In this document: one piece after another, positions 41,154-49,930 of the stretch
Position numbering within the stretch: position 1 is the stretch's first letter
Layout: the number at the start of each line of letters is the position of its first letter
Assembly: GCF_934560975.1 (NCBI RefSeq)
Contig: NZ_CAKTFO010000003.1
Coordinates: 1 to 64,000, forward strand
Source of the DNA: an uncultured Sphingomonas sp.
GTDB lineage: Bacteria; Pseudomonadota; Alphaproteobacteria; Sphingomonadales; Sphingomonadaceae
Reading direction: 5' to 3'
Length of the DNA: 64,000 nt
Position numbers and translations under genes: made by a program
The notes under the pieces: model-generated
Told to the model about the DNA's origin: nothing
The model's input: only the letters and a program-made list of their open reading frames with translations
Databases searched by the model: none

Positions 41154-41901
41154 GCCGAACATCCTGATCCTGGGCGGGACGACCGAAGCCAGCGCGCTTG
41201 CGGTGGCCTGTGCCGAGGGCGCGATACCCACTACGCTGAGCTATGCCGGCCGCACTGCCAGTCCCCGGACGCAACCCGTGGCGGTGCGGGTGGGCGGGTT
41301 CGGCGGCGCGGTGGGGCTGGCGGCTTACCTGCGCCGCGAACGGATCACGCACCTGGTCGACGCGACCCACCCCTTCGCCGCGCGGATCAGCGCCAATGCG
41401 GTGGCGGCGGCGGACACGGCCGGCGTGCCCCTGGTCGCCTTGACCCGGCCCGCCTGGCGGGCGCAGGCAGGCGATCGCTGGCAGCGGGTGCCCGATGTGG
41501 CAGGCGCGGTGGAGGCGCTTGGAGGTCCGCCGCTTCGTGTCATGCTCGCGGTCGGCCGGATGCATGTGGCGGATTTCGCCGCCCGGCCGCAGCACGCCTA
41601 TCTGCTGCGCTTCGTTGACCGGCCGGAGGCTCCGCCCGCCTTGCCACGCCATCATCTGGTGGTCGATCGCGGACCATTCACGGTGGACGGCGACCGACGG
41701 CTGATGGAGGCGCACGGCATCGACCTGGTCGTCGCCAAGAATGCCGGCGGCGGTGGTGCGGCGGCGAAGCTGCACGCGGCGCGCGCTTTGGGCCTGCCGG
41801 TGGTAATGATCGACCGGCCGCCGCTGCCCCCAAGGCGCGAGCTGCACGACGTCGCGACGGTGCTCGACTGGCTGGATCATGGCGCGGAACGCGGCGTGTA
41901 G
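41152..41901 (+). CDS. cobK: Precorrin-6A reductase
   Basis: An NADPH-dependent enzyme of 249 residues reducing precorrin-6A to precorrin-6B. Motifs: ILILGGTTEASALAVACAEG (dinucleotide-binding loop), THLVDATHPFAARISANAVA, ILAVGR-type strand (VMLAVGRMHVADFA) and DLVVAKNAGGGGAAAKLHAA. It is the only plus-strand gene between 36730 and 49930. Its ATG overlaps the cobL ATG on the other strand within one CATG, and its end overlaps the convergent cobJ by 25 bp. Confidence 0.95.
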   Translation: MPNILILGGTTEASALAVACAEGAIPTTLSYAGRTASPRTQPVAVRVGGFGGAVGLAAYLRRERITHLVDATHPFAARISANAVAAADTAGVPLVALTRPAWRAQAGDRWQRVPDVAGAVEALGGPPLRVMLAVGRMHVADFAARPQHAYLLRFVDRPEAPPALPRHHLVVDRGPFTVDGDRRLMEAHGIDLVVAKNAGGGGAAAKLHAARALGLPVVMIDRPPLPPRRELHDVATVLDWLDHGAERGV

Positions 41902-42629
41902 AGGATCGGCGCGCCGGGGCGGTCGATCAGGCGCGTGCGGCTGGAGCCCACGATCACCATCGTCCGCATGTCCGCCATGTCGCCGCGCGCGTCGGGGAGG
42001 GGAACGATGCGCAGCACCTCCTCCGGCGTGGTGACGGCGCGCGCGAACAACACCGGGCGTCGGTCGGCGCAGGCGTCGCGCAGCACGGCGAATGCGCGGT
42101 CGAGATCGTCGGGGCGCGCCCGCGACCGGGGATTGTAGAAAGCGATGGCGAAGTCCGCCTCCGCCGCCAGCCGGATGCGGCGCTCGACCAGCGACCAGGG
42201 CTTGAGATTGTCGGACAGGTTGATCGCGCAGAAATCATGGCCGAGCGGGGCGCCGGCGCGCGCGCTGGCGGCCAGCATGGCGGTGATGCCGGGCAGAACC
42301 CGGATGTCGAGCAAGCCCCACGCAGGCGGTCCCGCCTCCAGCGCCTCGAACACCGCCGCCGCCATGGCGAACACGCCCGGATCGCCCGAGGAGACCACCA
42401 CCACGCGCGCACCCTGCGCGGCCAGGCGCAGCGCGTGGGTGGCGCGGTCCAGCTCCACCCGGTTGTCCGACGGATGCAGCGTCAGACCGGGACGCGGCGC
42501 CACCCGCGCGACATAGGGGATGTAGCCGATCACGTCGGTGGCCTGGGCCAGCGCATCCGTGACTTCCGGCGTCACCAGCGCCCCGCCCCCCGGACCAAGC
42601 CCGGATATGGCAAGCCACCCTGCGCTCAT
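41877..42629 (-). CDS. cobJ: Precorrin-3B C17-methyltransferase
   Basis: The ring-contracting methylase, 250 residues, forming precorrin-4. Motifs: LAISGLGPGGGALVTPEVTD, VIGYIPYVARV, VVVSSGDPGVFAMAAAVFEA, VLPGITAMLAASARAGAPLG and DFCAINLSDNLKPWSLVERR. It overlaps the cobI stop by 4 bp at its start. The frame to 42743 is a shadow. Confidence 0.96.
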   Translation of the reverse strand: MSAGWLAISGLGPGGGALVTPEVTDALAQATDVIGYIPYVARVAPRPGLTLHPSDNRVELDRATHALRLAAQGARVVVVSSGDPGVFAMAAAVFEALEAGPPAWGLLDIRVLPGITAMLAASARAGAPLGHDFCAINLSDNLKPWSLVERRIRLAAEADFAIAFYNPRSRARPDDLDRAFAVLRDACADRRPVLFARAVTTPEEVLRIVPLPDARGDMADMRTMVIVGSSRTRLIDRPGAPILYTPRSAP

Positions 42630-43351
42630 GGCCGGCGTCCCTGACCATGGATCAACACGATCGCGAAATAGGGCGCGACGTCGCCGGTCTGCGTCAGCGG
42701 TACGACGCGCTGTTCGGGCATGGCGGCATATTCGACCAGCCACGCGGCCTCCATCCGCCCCGCCGCCGCGATCGCGCGGCGCAGTTTGGGCAGGTGACGG
42801 CCGATCTTCATCACGACCAGGGCGTCGGTGTCGCGGATGCGGCGGGTCAGTTCCTCCTCGGGCAAGGTCGCGGCGGCGATCGTCAGCACGTCATCGCCCC
42901 AGGTGATCGGCCGTCCGCTTGCCGTCCACGCGCCCGACATGCCGGTGATGCCGGGCACCACCTGGACCGGCACCCGGCCCGCTAGTCGCGCATGAAGGTG
43001 CATGAACGAACCGTAGAAGAACGGATCGCCCTCGCACAGCACCACCACATCCTCGCCGGTCTGTGCCACGGCGGTGAGGTGGCGCGTGCACTCCGCGTAG
43101 AAGGCGGCGAGCTGGTCGTTATAGGCGGGGTCGGTGACCGCGATCTCGGTGGTGACCGGATATTCCATCGCATATTCGACCAGGTCGGCGCGGAGCATGC
43201 CGTCCACCAGCCGGCGGGCGCGGCCGGGGCGACCGGCCTTGCGGAAGTAGGCGACATGGCGGGCGCCGCGTACCAGCCGGTCGGCCCGGACGCTCATCAG
43301 GTCGGCCGCGCCCGGGCCGAGGCCCACGCCATGGATCGTGCCGATGATCAT
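42626..43351 (-). CDS. cobI: Precorrin-2 C20-methyltransferase
   Basis: A 241-residue SAM-dependent methylase acting on precorrin-2. Motifs: TIHGVGLGPGAADLMSVRAD, VVLCEGDPFFYGSFMHLHAR, VQVVPGITGMSGAWTASGRP and LVVMKIGRHLPKLRRA. The ATG overlaps the cobH stop (ATGA); its stop overlaps the cobJ start. Confidence 0.96.
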   Translation of the reverse strand: MIIGTIHGVGLGPGAADLMSVRADRLVRGARHVAYFRKAGRPGRARRLVDGMLRADLVEYAMEYPVTTEIAVTDPAYNDQLAAFYAECTRHLTAVAQTGEDVVVLCEGDPFFYGSFMHLHARLAGRVPVQVVPGITGMSGAWTASGRPITWGDDVLTIAAATLPEEELTRRIRDTDALVVMKIGRHLPKLRRAIAAAGRMEAAWLVEYAAMPEQRVVPLTQTGDVAPYFAIVLIHGQGRRP

Positions 43352-43977
43352 TCGGCAGGGCTGGCCAGGGCGTTGACCGCCGCGACGGTGATCGCGCTGC
43401 CGCCCAGCCGCCCCTGCACGATCGCGCACGGGACGGGCTGCTCCGCCCACAAGGCGTCCTTGGACTCCACCGCGCCGACGAAGCCGACCGGACAGCCGAT
43501 GATCGCCGCCGGGCGCGGGCAGGCAGGGTCTTGCAGCATGTTCAGCAGGTGGAACAAAGCTGTCGGCGCATTGCCGATCGCCAGCACCGCGCCCGCCAAG
43601 TGGGGCCGCCACAATTCCAGCGCGGCGGCGGAGCGGGTGTTGCCCATCGCGGCGGCGAGCGCGGGCACGGCCGCGTCGTGAAGGGTGCAGATCACCGGAT
43701 TGGCGGCGGGCAGGCGCGCGCGGGTGATGCCTTCGCTGACCATGCGCGCGTCGCACAGGATCGGCGCGCCGCCTTGCAGGGCATTGCGGGCGGCCGCCGC
43801 GAAGCCGGGGGAAAAGCGGATCAGCGGCGCCAGTTCGACCAGCCCGGCGGCATGGATCATGCGGACGGCGACGGGCTCCTCATCGGGTGGGAAGCACGCC
43901 AGGTCGGCCTCGGCGCGGATGATGGCAAACGAACGGCGGTAGATTGCCGCGCCATCGGTTTCATATGAATGGGGCAC
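43348..43977 (-). CDS. cobH: Precorrin-8X methylmutase
   Basis: Isomerises precorrin-8X to hydrogenobyrinic acid by moving the C11 methyl to C12. It is a 209-residue protein, matching the about 210 of the family: AIYRRSFAIIRAEADLACFP, GAPILCDARMVSEGITRARL, VICTLHDAAVPALAAAMGNT and VGFVGAVESKDALW. No ATG is in frame at the right place; the GTG at 43977 (giving MPHSYETDGAAIY) aligns with the family's N-terminus and overlaps the cobG end by 17 bp. TTG codons at 43992 and 44001 are alternatives. Confidence 0.93.
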   Translation of the reverse strand: MPHSYETDGAAIYRRSFAIIRAEADLACFPPDEEPVAVRMIHAAGLVELAPLIRFSPGFAAAARNALQGGAPILCDARMVSEGITRARLPAANPVICTLHDAAVPALAAAMGNTRSAAALELWRPHLAGAVLAIGNAPTALFHLLNMLQDPACPRPAAIIGCPVGFVGAVESKDALWAEQPVPCAIVQGRLGGSAITVAAVNALASPAE

Positions 43978-45094
43978 AAGGACGGCTTTCAAGATGGGCA
44001 AGCAGTTGATCGGGCGCGAGGCCGGCCAGCGCGGGGGGATCGCCGGCGCGTGCTCCGTAGCCGAGGTCGAGGCGGCCGTCGCGCCCGGTGACGACGATGT
44101 CGGCCGGCAATCCCCGCGCGCACCCCTTGCCGCATCCGGACACATGCAGGCGGCCGGCGACATGCCCCGCCAGCCGCGCCGCCAGCGCCCGCGTCTCGAT
44201 GCTCGCCTGCGGACAGGCGGGCGCGCCGACGCAGGCGTCCACGGCCAGCAATCTGGGATCGGGATCGGGACGGCCGCAGGCGGCGGGCTCCACCCCTTCG
44301 AAGATGGCGATCCGCCATGGGGTGAGGCGCAGGCCCCCAAAGCCGGGCAGATCGGTCAAAACGGACAGTTGGTCAGCCTCCATGCGGCCGAACGGGAGGC
44401 CGATGACGGTGCCGAGGTCGTGGGGCCCGGCCACCATCGGCGCGGGTGCGACCGCAGGGCGAATGTCTCCCTGAAACCAACCCGGCAGGGGCGCATGGTG
44501 GCGGGCCATGCGCCCCGCTTCGACGCCGCCGCTGTCGACGAACCAGCGGACGAGGTCGAGCAGCCGATCGATCTCGCGGCCATGAGGCAAGGGCATGCCG
44601 CCTTGTCGCCCATCGGCGCGCAGGATCAGGCCGCCGCTCTCCCCGCGTTCAAGGCGGAAGTCGGCCGGGCTGGCGGTCAGCACCGCCTGCGCGCCCGCAT
44701 CGACGGCGATGCCGATCTTGCCCGGCAGCGGCGGCAACGCATCGATCCGATCGAGCAAGCCGGTGGCGAGGCGATGCGTGTGATCCCCCTCCCGCCAATC
44801 GGGTGCGATCAGCAGCGCGCGCGTTTCGCGCACCGGATCGGGATCGACCATCCCGGCGTCCACCAGCTCGCCGAGCGCGCGCCGCCACCCGCTTTCGGTG
44901 AGCCCGCGCAATTGTAAGGCGGCGCGGTTGGTGAGGTCGATCAGGCCGTTGCCATGGGCGCGCGCCACACTGGCCACCACCCGCGCCTGGGCAGGCGACA
45001 ACCGGCCGAGCTTGGGCCGGACCCGCAGCAGCAGCCCGTCGCCCGCCGCCATCGGCCGCCACGCCGTCGGGCACCAGCCGCGCACGATGCTCAT
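43961..45094 (-). CDS. cobG: Precorrin-3B synthase
   Basis: The oxygen-dependent CobG monooxygenase (377 residues), related to sulfite/nitrite reductases, that makes precorrin-3B. It defines this as the aerobic route. Features: repeated half-domains (RPKLGRLSPAQARVVASVAR, LIDLTNRAALQLRGL), and the Fe-S cysteines in DACVGAPACPQASIETRA and HVSGCGKGCARGLPAD. Its start overlaps the cobN stop. The alternative CobZ system is not seen. Confidence 0.94.
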   Translation of the reverse strand: MSIVRGWCPTAWRPMAAGDGLLLRVRPKLGRLSPAQARVVASVARAHGNGLIDLTNRAALQLRGLTESGWRRALGELVDAGMVDPDPVRETRALLIAPDWREGDHTHRLATGLLDRIDALPPLPGKIGIAVDAGAQAVLTASPADFRLERGESGGLILRADGRQGGMPLPHGREIDRLLDLVRWFVDSGGVEAGRMARHHAPLPGWFQGDIRPAVAPAPMVAGPHDLGTVIGLPFGRMEADQLSVLTDLPGFGGLRLTPWRIAIFEGVEPAACGRPDPDPRLLAVDACVGAPACPQASIETRALAARLAGHVAGRLHVSGCGKGCARGLPADIVVTGRDGRLDLGYGARAGDPPALAGLAPDQLLAHLESRPCAPFI

Positions 45095-48000
45095 GCGGGC
45101 TCCTCCAACCGGGCGAGGATGGAGTTGCGCCGTGTCACCCACAGGCCTGAGCGGTGGAGCGCCGCGAACCGCGCCTCCATCGCGGCCAGAGCGGCCGGGT
45201 TTTCGGCGTGGAGAAACGCCCGCACCGCATCGTCGCCGACCGTCGCGTCATGATACAGGTCGATCAGTTCGGGCGAGACGACATGCGCCAAGTGCGCGAA
45301 CGCGCCGAGATGGTCGAGCGTGGCGGCAATCTCCGCCGCGCCGCGAAAGCCGTGCCGCATCATGCCCGCGATCCACGCCGGATTGGCGGCACGGGCGCGG
45401 ACCACGCGGGCAACCTCCTCGCGCAGCGTGCGGGTGCGCGGGCAGGCGGGGTCGGTCGCGTCGAGATGGTAGAGGGTCGCCCGGCCGCCGACCACGCCCT
45501 GCGCGGCGGCGAACCCTGCCTCATGCGCGGCATAGTCCGCAGCCAGTAGCAAATCGGTTTCGGGCAGGTCCTGCAAATGGACGAACGCGTCGGCGGCGGC
45601 GACCCGCGCGCGCAGCCCGGCGGGATCGTGGCGGTCGCCGCTGTCGTCGAACGCCTGCGACGATCCGGCGAGCCAGGCCGCCCCGGCCTGCGCACGGGCA
45701 TCGTCGGTATAGGTGTCGGCCGCGTCGCCCAGCCCAAGGCCATAGCCGCCCGGCGCGGGGCCATAGACGCGCGGGCTCGCCGCCTCCCCGGCAAAGGGGT
45801 TCCAGTCGGCGGGCTCGTCGCGCAGGGACAAGGCGCGGATCGCCTGCCCGAACAGGATGCATAGCGGCGCGAACGTGTCGCGGAACAGCCCGGAGATGCG
45901 CAAGGTCACGTCGATGCGCGGCCGTTCCAGCGTGGCGAGCGGCAGGATGTCCACGCCCGTGACCCGGTCCGATCCGCTGTCCCACACCGGTGCCACGCCG
46001 AGCAGGTGGAGCGCCATCGCGAACTCCTCCCCGGCGGTGCGCATCGTCGCCGACCCCCACAGGTCGATTACCAGACCGCGCGGATAGTCGCCCTGATCCT
46101 GAAGGTGGCGGCGGATCAACTCGTCCGCCAGGCGCTGCCCCTGTAGCGAAGCGGAGCGCGAAGGAATGGCGCGCGGATCTACGGCATAGAGGTTGCGCCC
46201 CGTCGGCAGCACGTCGCGACGGCCGCGATAGGGCGAGCCGGCCGGCCCGGGCGGCACGGCCCGCCCGTCCAAGGCGGCGAGCAGCCCGGCGCGCTCGGCG
46301 TCGCCACAGTCGCCCCGTCCGAACACGTGCAGGCCTTCGCCGAAGCGGCTGTCCTTCACGTCGCAGACGAACGTGTCGATCCGGGTGATCGCCTCCGCCA
46401 CGTTGCGCGCGCCGGCAAGGTCCAGTTCGTCGCCCAAGCCGATCGCCTGTGCTTCCTCGGCAATGTCGGCCTGCAAGCGGTCGCGGCGGGCGGGGTCGAG
46501 GCCGTCGGCGGTGGAGAATTCGTCCAGCAACGCCTCAAGCCGGCCCAATCCGGCACCGCCGCCGGTCGTGAGCAAAGGCGGGGGCAGGTGGCCCAACGTC
46601 ACCGCGCTGATGCGGCGCTTGGCCTGTGCGGCCTCGCCGGGATCGTTGACGATGAAGGGGTAGAGGATCGGCATCGCGCCCGCCAGCGCCTCGGGCCAGC
46701 AGGCGTCGGACAGCGCCACCGCTTTGCCCGGCAGCCATTCCAGCGTGCCGTGCGCGCCGACATGGATCAGGGCGTCGCTGCCCCGCGCGCGGAGCCACAG
46801 GTAGAAGGCGACATAGCCATGGCGGGGGACACGCGACACGTCATGATAGTCGTCACCACGTGTGGCGGGTGTGCCGCGTTCGGGTTGCAACGCGACCAGC
46901 ATGGACCCGCGCAAGGTGGCGGCGAAGCGGAATGCTCCGCCGCTGACCGCCGGGTCCTCCTCCGCCGCGCCCCATGCGGCATGGACGGCGTCGCGCAAGG
47001 GAAGGGGGAGATGGGCCAGCGCCGCGCGATAGTCGGCCAGCGGCCAGGCCAGGCGTTCGTCGAGGAGCGCGTCCGCAATCGGCGCTGCGGGTGCCGTGGC
47101 ATAGCCGGCCGTGCCCAGGTCGGTCAGGATCGCGTCGGCGGATGCCAGCGCGTCCAGGCCGACCGCATGCGCCATCTGGTGGGTCTTGCCGGGGTAGGTG
47201 GAGAGGATCAGCGCGAGGCGGCGTTGGGCGGGCGCCGTGCGGCCGAGCGCGATCCAGGCGGCGACCCGATCGGCGATCGCGGCGATCCGCTCGGGCGCGG
47301 CGCGGTGGGCGCGGCGGGCGTGCTGGAGCGCGGGATCGCGCACCGCCGCCTGCTTGAAGCTCGCCACGCCGGCGAAGATGCGGCCGTCCACTTCGGGCAG
47401 GACCACATGCATGGCGAGATCGGCGGGCGAGAGGCCGCGCGTCGCGCCGTCCCACGCCTGCTCGGTCGAGGTGGCGAGCGCGACCTGGAAGACGGGCACG
47501 CCACCTGCATCCAGCGGCGAGCCATTTTCGGCGTCGCGCGCGGAAAAGGCCGTGGCATTGACGATCGCGACCGGGGCGAGCGCCGCAACCCAGCGCGCGA
47601 TCCAGCCGCGCGCCTCCGCATCCTTGAGCGAGGGAGCGAAGATCGGCAGCACGTCGAAGCCCCGCTCCACCAAAGCGGTGTGCAAGGCGGTGACGGGGTC
47701 GAGGTCGGCGGCGAGCAGGTAGGAGCGGTAGAAGGCGAGCAGGATGCGCGGGCGATCGTGCCGCAACGCGAAGGCGGCCGGGCAGCTGACGCCCACCTGT
47801 GGCGTCCACCCGCCGACCAGCGGAATGGCGCGCACGTCCGGCACGGGGCTGGCGGAAAGGCCGGTCGCGCACGCAAGCTGCGCCAGGGCCGCCTGCGCCG
47901 CGACAGCGCCGCCCGTGTCGCACAATGTGGCGAGTTGCCCCAGCGTTTCGGCCGGGACGGTCGAGGCAGCGGCGAGGCGCCGATCCTCCCGCCCGTCGGC

Positions 48001-48354
48001 CGCCAGCACCGCCAGCGCGATGCCCCGTTCGCGCGCCAGCAACTCCACCTGCTGGAGGCCGTAGGACCAATAGGAACGCCCGCCGATCAGCCGCAGCAGG
48101 ATGCCCTTGGCCCGCGCCAGCGTCCGTTCGACATAGGTGTCGACCGACAAGGGATGCTGGAGATCGGCCAGGTTGGCAAGCCGCAGCGAAGGCAGCGGAG
48201 CACCCGCCGCCGCGGCCGCGTGCCAGCCGGCGGCGAACGCGCCCAGGTCGCTGTCCGAAAAAGACAGCAGCACGAGGTCCGCCGGATCCTGGCCGAGATC
48301 GCACGGGGTCGCGGTCTCCTCCAGCCCGTGGCTCTCGCGAAAGACGACGTGCAT
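45091..48354 (-). CDS. cobN: Cobaltochelatase subunit CobN
   Basis: The large subunit of the aerobic, ATP-dependent cobalt chelatase, 1087 residues, homologous to BchH/ChlH. It is somewhat shorter than the P. denitrificans protein (about 1275). Clear segments: ILLRLIGGRSYWSYGLQQVE, LILSTYPGKTHQMAHAVGLD, LIHVGAHGTLEWLPGKAVAL (a substrate-binding HGTLEWLPG block), VIDLWGSATMRTAGEEFAMA and the C-terminal HGFRGAAEIAATLDHLGAFA. The AAA subunits CobS and CobT are not in the window. It lies 8 bp after cobW and overlaps cobG by 4 bp. Confidence 0.97.
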   Translation of the reverse strand: MHVVFRESHGLEETATPCDLGQDPADLVLLSFSDSDLGAFAAGWHAAAAAGAPLPSLRLANLADLQHPLSVDTYVERTLARAKGILLRLIGGRSYWSYGLQQVELLARERGIALAVLAADGREDRRLAAASTVPAETLGQLATLCDTGGAVAAQAALAQLACATGLSASPVPDVRAIPLVGGWTPQVGVSCPAAFALRHDRPRILLAFYRSYLLAADLDPVTALHTALVERGFDVLPIFAPSLKDAEARGWIARWVAALAPVAIVNATAFSARDAENGSPLDAGGVPVFQVALATSTEQAWDGATRGLSPADLAMHVVLPEVDGRIFAGVASFKQAAVRDPALQHARRAHRAAPERIAAIADRVAAWIALGRTAPAQRRLALILSTYPGKTHQMAHAVGLDALASADAILTDLGTAGYATAPAAPIADALLDERLAWPLADYRAALAHLPLPLRDAVHAAWGAAEEDPAVSGGAFRFAATLRGSMLVALQPERGTPATRGDDYHDVSRVPRHGYVAFYLWLRARGSDALIHVGAHGTLEWLPGKAVALSDACWPEALAGAMPILYPFIVNDPGEAAQAKRRISAVTLGHLPPPLLTTGGGAGLGRLEALLDEFSTADGLDPARRDRLQADIAEEAQAIGLGDELDLAGARNVAEAITRIDTFVCDVKDSRFGEGLHVFGRGDCGDAERAGLLAALDGRAVPPGPAGSPYRGRRDVLPTGRNLYAVDPRAIPSRSASLQGQRLADELIRRHLQDQGDYPRGLVIDLWGSATMRTAGEEFAMALHLLGVAPVWDSGSDRVTGVDILPLATLERPRIDVTLRISGLFRDTFAPLCILFGQAIRALSLRDEPADWNPFAGEAASPRVYGPAPGGYGLGLGDAADTYTDDARAQAGAAWLAGSSQAFDDSGDRHDPAGLRARVAAADAFVHLQDLPETDLLLAADYAAHEAGFAAAQGVVGGRATLYHLDATDPACPRTRTLREEVARVVRARAANPAWIAGMMRHGFRGAAEIAATLDHLGAFAHLAHVVSPELIDLYHDATVGDDAVRAFLHAENPAALAAMEARFAALHRSGLWVTRRNSILARLEEPA

Positions 48355-48362
48355 CGCCGCCC

Positions 48363-49430
48363 TCAGCCGTTCAGCACATGTCCGATCGCGGCCGGATCTA
48401 TCCGGTCATGCTCGGCGATGACCACCAGGCGGGTGGCGTGCGCCTCGCCGGGCCGCCACGGCCGGTCATATTGGGTGCGGACGCGCGCGCCCACCGCCTG
48501 CACCAGCAGTCGCATCGGCTTGCCCCGCACGGCGGCATAACCCTTGACGCGCAGGATGTCGTGATCGCGGGCCAGCGCCTCGATCCGGGAGACAAGGATG
48601 GCGGGATCGTCGATCTCGCCCATTTGGTGGACGATGCTGTCGAAATCGTCATGCTCATGCTCCGCCTCCCCGTCATGGTGGGAAGGGCGGGCGGCGATGT
48701 CGTCCTCGGCCGCCGCGTCGAGGCCCAGGATCACGGCCGGGTCGATCACGCCGTCGACCAGCTCCACCACCGGCACGGGCCGGGGCGCTTCGGCGGCGAT
48801 GGCGGCGCGGGCGGCGGCCACGCCCTCCGGCCCGGCGAGGTCGGCCTTGGTGAGGAGGACCATGTCGGCGCAGGCAAGCTGATCCTCGAACACTTCCGAC
48901 AAGGGCGTTTCATGATCGATGCCGGGATCGGCGGCGCGCTGCGCCTCCAGCGCGAGGAGGTCCGGCGCGAACCGGCCGGCCGCGACTGCCTCGGCATCGG
49001 CCAGCGCGATCACGCCGTCCACGGTGATGCGGGAACGGATGGCGGGCCAGTCGAACGCCTTCAGTAGCGGCTTGGGCAGCGCCAGCCCCGACGTTTCGAT
49101 CAGGATGTGGTCCGGGCGCGGTTCCAGCGCCAGCAGCTGCTCCACCGTCGGGATGAAGTCGTCCGCCACCGTGCAGCAGATACAGCCATTGGCCAGCTCG
49201 ACCACGTTTTCGGCCGGGCAATCGGGAATGGCACACCCCTTGAGGATGTCGCCGTCGACACCCAGCGTGCCGAACTCGTTGACGACGACCGCGAGGCGGC
49301 GGCCATTGGCGTTGCGGATCAGGTGGCTGATCAGCGTGGTCTTGCCGGCACCGAGGAAGCCCGTGACGATGGTGACCGGAACCTTGGCGAGGGACGGGGC
49401 GAGCGATGGGGCAGGAGAGGGATTGTTCAT
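48363..49430 (-). CDS. cobW: CobW family metallochaperone GTPase
   Basis: A G3E-family GTPase of 355 residues believed to deliver cobalt to the CobNST chelatase. P-loop VTGFLGAGKTTLISHL near residue 23; the metal site GCICCTVADDFIPTV; LTKADLAGPE as the guanine motif; and a His-rich loop HHDGEAEHEHDDFD near residues 247-260. C-terminal CobW_C domain follows (ILRVKGYAAVRGKPMRLLVQ). ATG 49430 has GGAAG upstream. It is the first gene of the cobW-N-G-H-I-J transcript, 190 nt downstream of a cobalamin riboswitch. Confidence 0.95.
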   Translation of the reverse strand: MNNPSPAPSLAPSLAKVPVTIVTGFLGAGKTTLISHLIRNANGRRLAVVVNEFGTLGVDGDILKGCAIPDCPAENVVELANGCICCTVADDFIPTVEQLLALEPRPDHILIETSGLALPKPLLKAFDWPAIRSRITVDGVIALADAEAVAAGRFAPDLLALEAQRAADPGIDHETPLSEVFEDQLACADMVLLTKADLAGPEGVAAARAAIAAEAPRPVPVVELVDGVIDPAVILGLDAAAEDDIAARPSHHDGEAEHEHDDFDSIVHQMGEIDDPAILVSRIEALARDHDILRVKGYAAVRGKPMRLLVQAVGARVRTQYDRPWRPGEAHATRLVVIAEHDRIDPAAIGHVLNG

Positions 49431-49621
49431 GTTTGGTCTTCCGCGAGCGCCGCGACGGGATAGCAAGCGGGGCGCATTGCGGCCGGTGCCCAGGCCGCGG
49501 GCGGGCGCCTGTGTCGCCCGTGGCCCAAGCATCCGATGCGGCCCCAACCGCATGGGCTTCGTCGCTCAGACGGAACACCGTGCCCCGGCCATCCCCTGGA
49601 CCCAGGCAAGAGCGACCATAA

Positions 49622-49828
49622 CGCCGGCAGGTCTCCTGGCTCGCGGGTCAGGGCATCGGGGCACGGCCTTCCCACGCAGAGGCGCAAGCGCCCGTGCCCA
49701 GTGGCCGCCTTGCCGGAAACCGGCAGGCATGCGCCCGTCGCTCGCCGCTCACAGTTGCAGGGACAGCCACGGACTTGGGGAAGGACCCCGCACCGTATTC
49801 CCATTCAAGCCCTTTCGGACACCGGCGT
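49622..49828 (-). promoter_or_regulatory. Cobalamin riboswitch upstream of cobW
   Basis: The minus strand carries the full-length B12 aptamer. The closing stem ACGCCGG pairs with CCGGCGT at the two ends. GGGAATACGGTGCGG follows near the 5' end, then GCAACTGTGAGCGG, the peripheral arm GGCCACTGGGCACGG... GGGAAGGC (49665-49706), and the 3' signature GAGCCAGGAGACC (49630-49642). About 190 nt separate it from the cobW start, room for an expression platform, which I could not resolve. It would repress cobW-N-G-H-I-J when cobalamin is sufficient. Confidence 0.95.
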
Positions 49829-49930
49829 GATCGGTGGAGCCGGCGTTCCGGCTCCGTCCAATGGTTTAGCCGATCCCGCCATGGCTGCCAATCCGATCCT
49901 TTTGCGTGGTGCCCGGCCCGTGCGGCCGCT

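Noticed and set aside
46327..48540. A 737-codon open frame on the plus strand
   Set aside because: It is fully antisense to cobN, whose family motifs are unmistakable. Long antisense frames are expected in GC-rich DNA.
49431..49578. A short frame on the minus strand between the riboswitch and cobW (MFRLSDEAHAVGAASDAWAT)
   Set aside because: It continues in another frame through cobW, has no recognisable motif and lies in the riboswitch leader, so it is probably untranslated.
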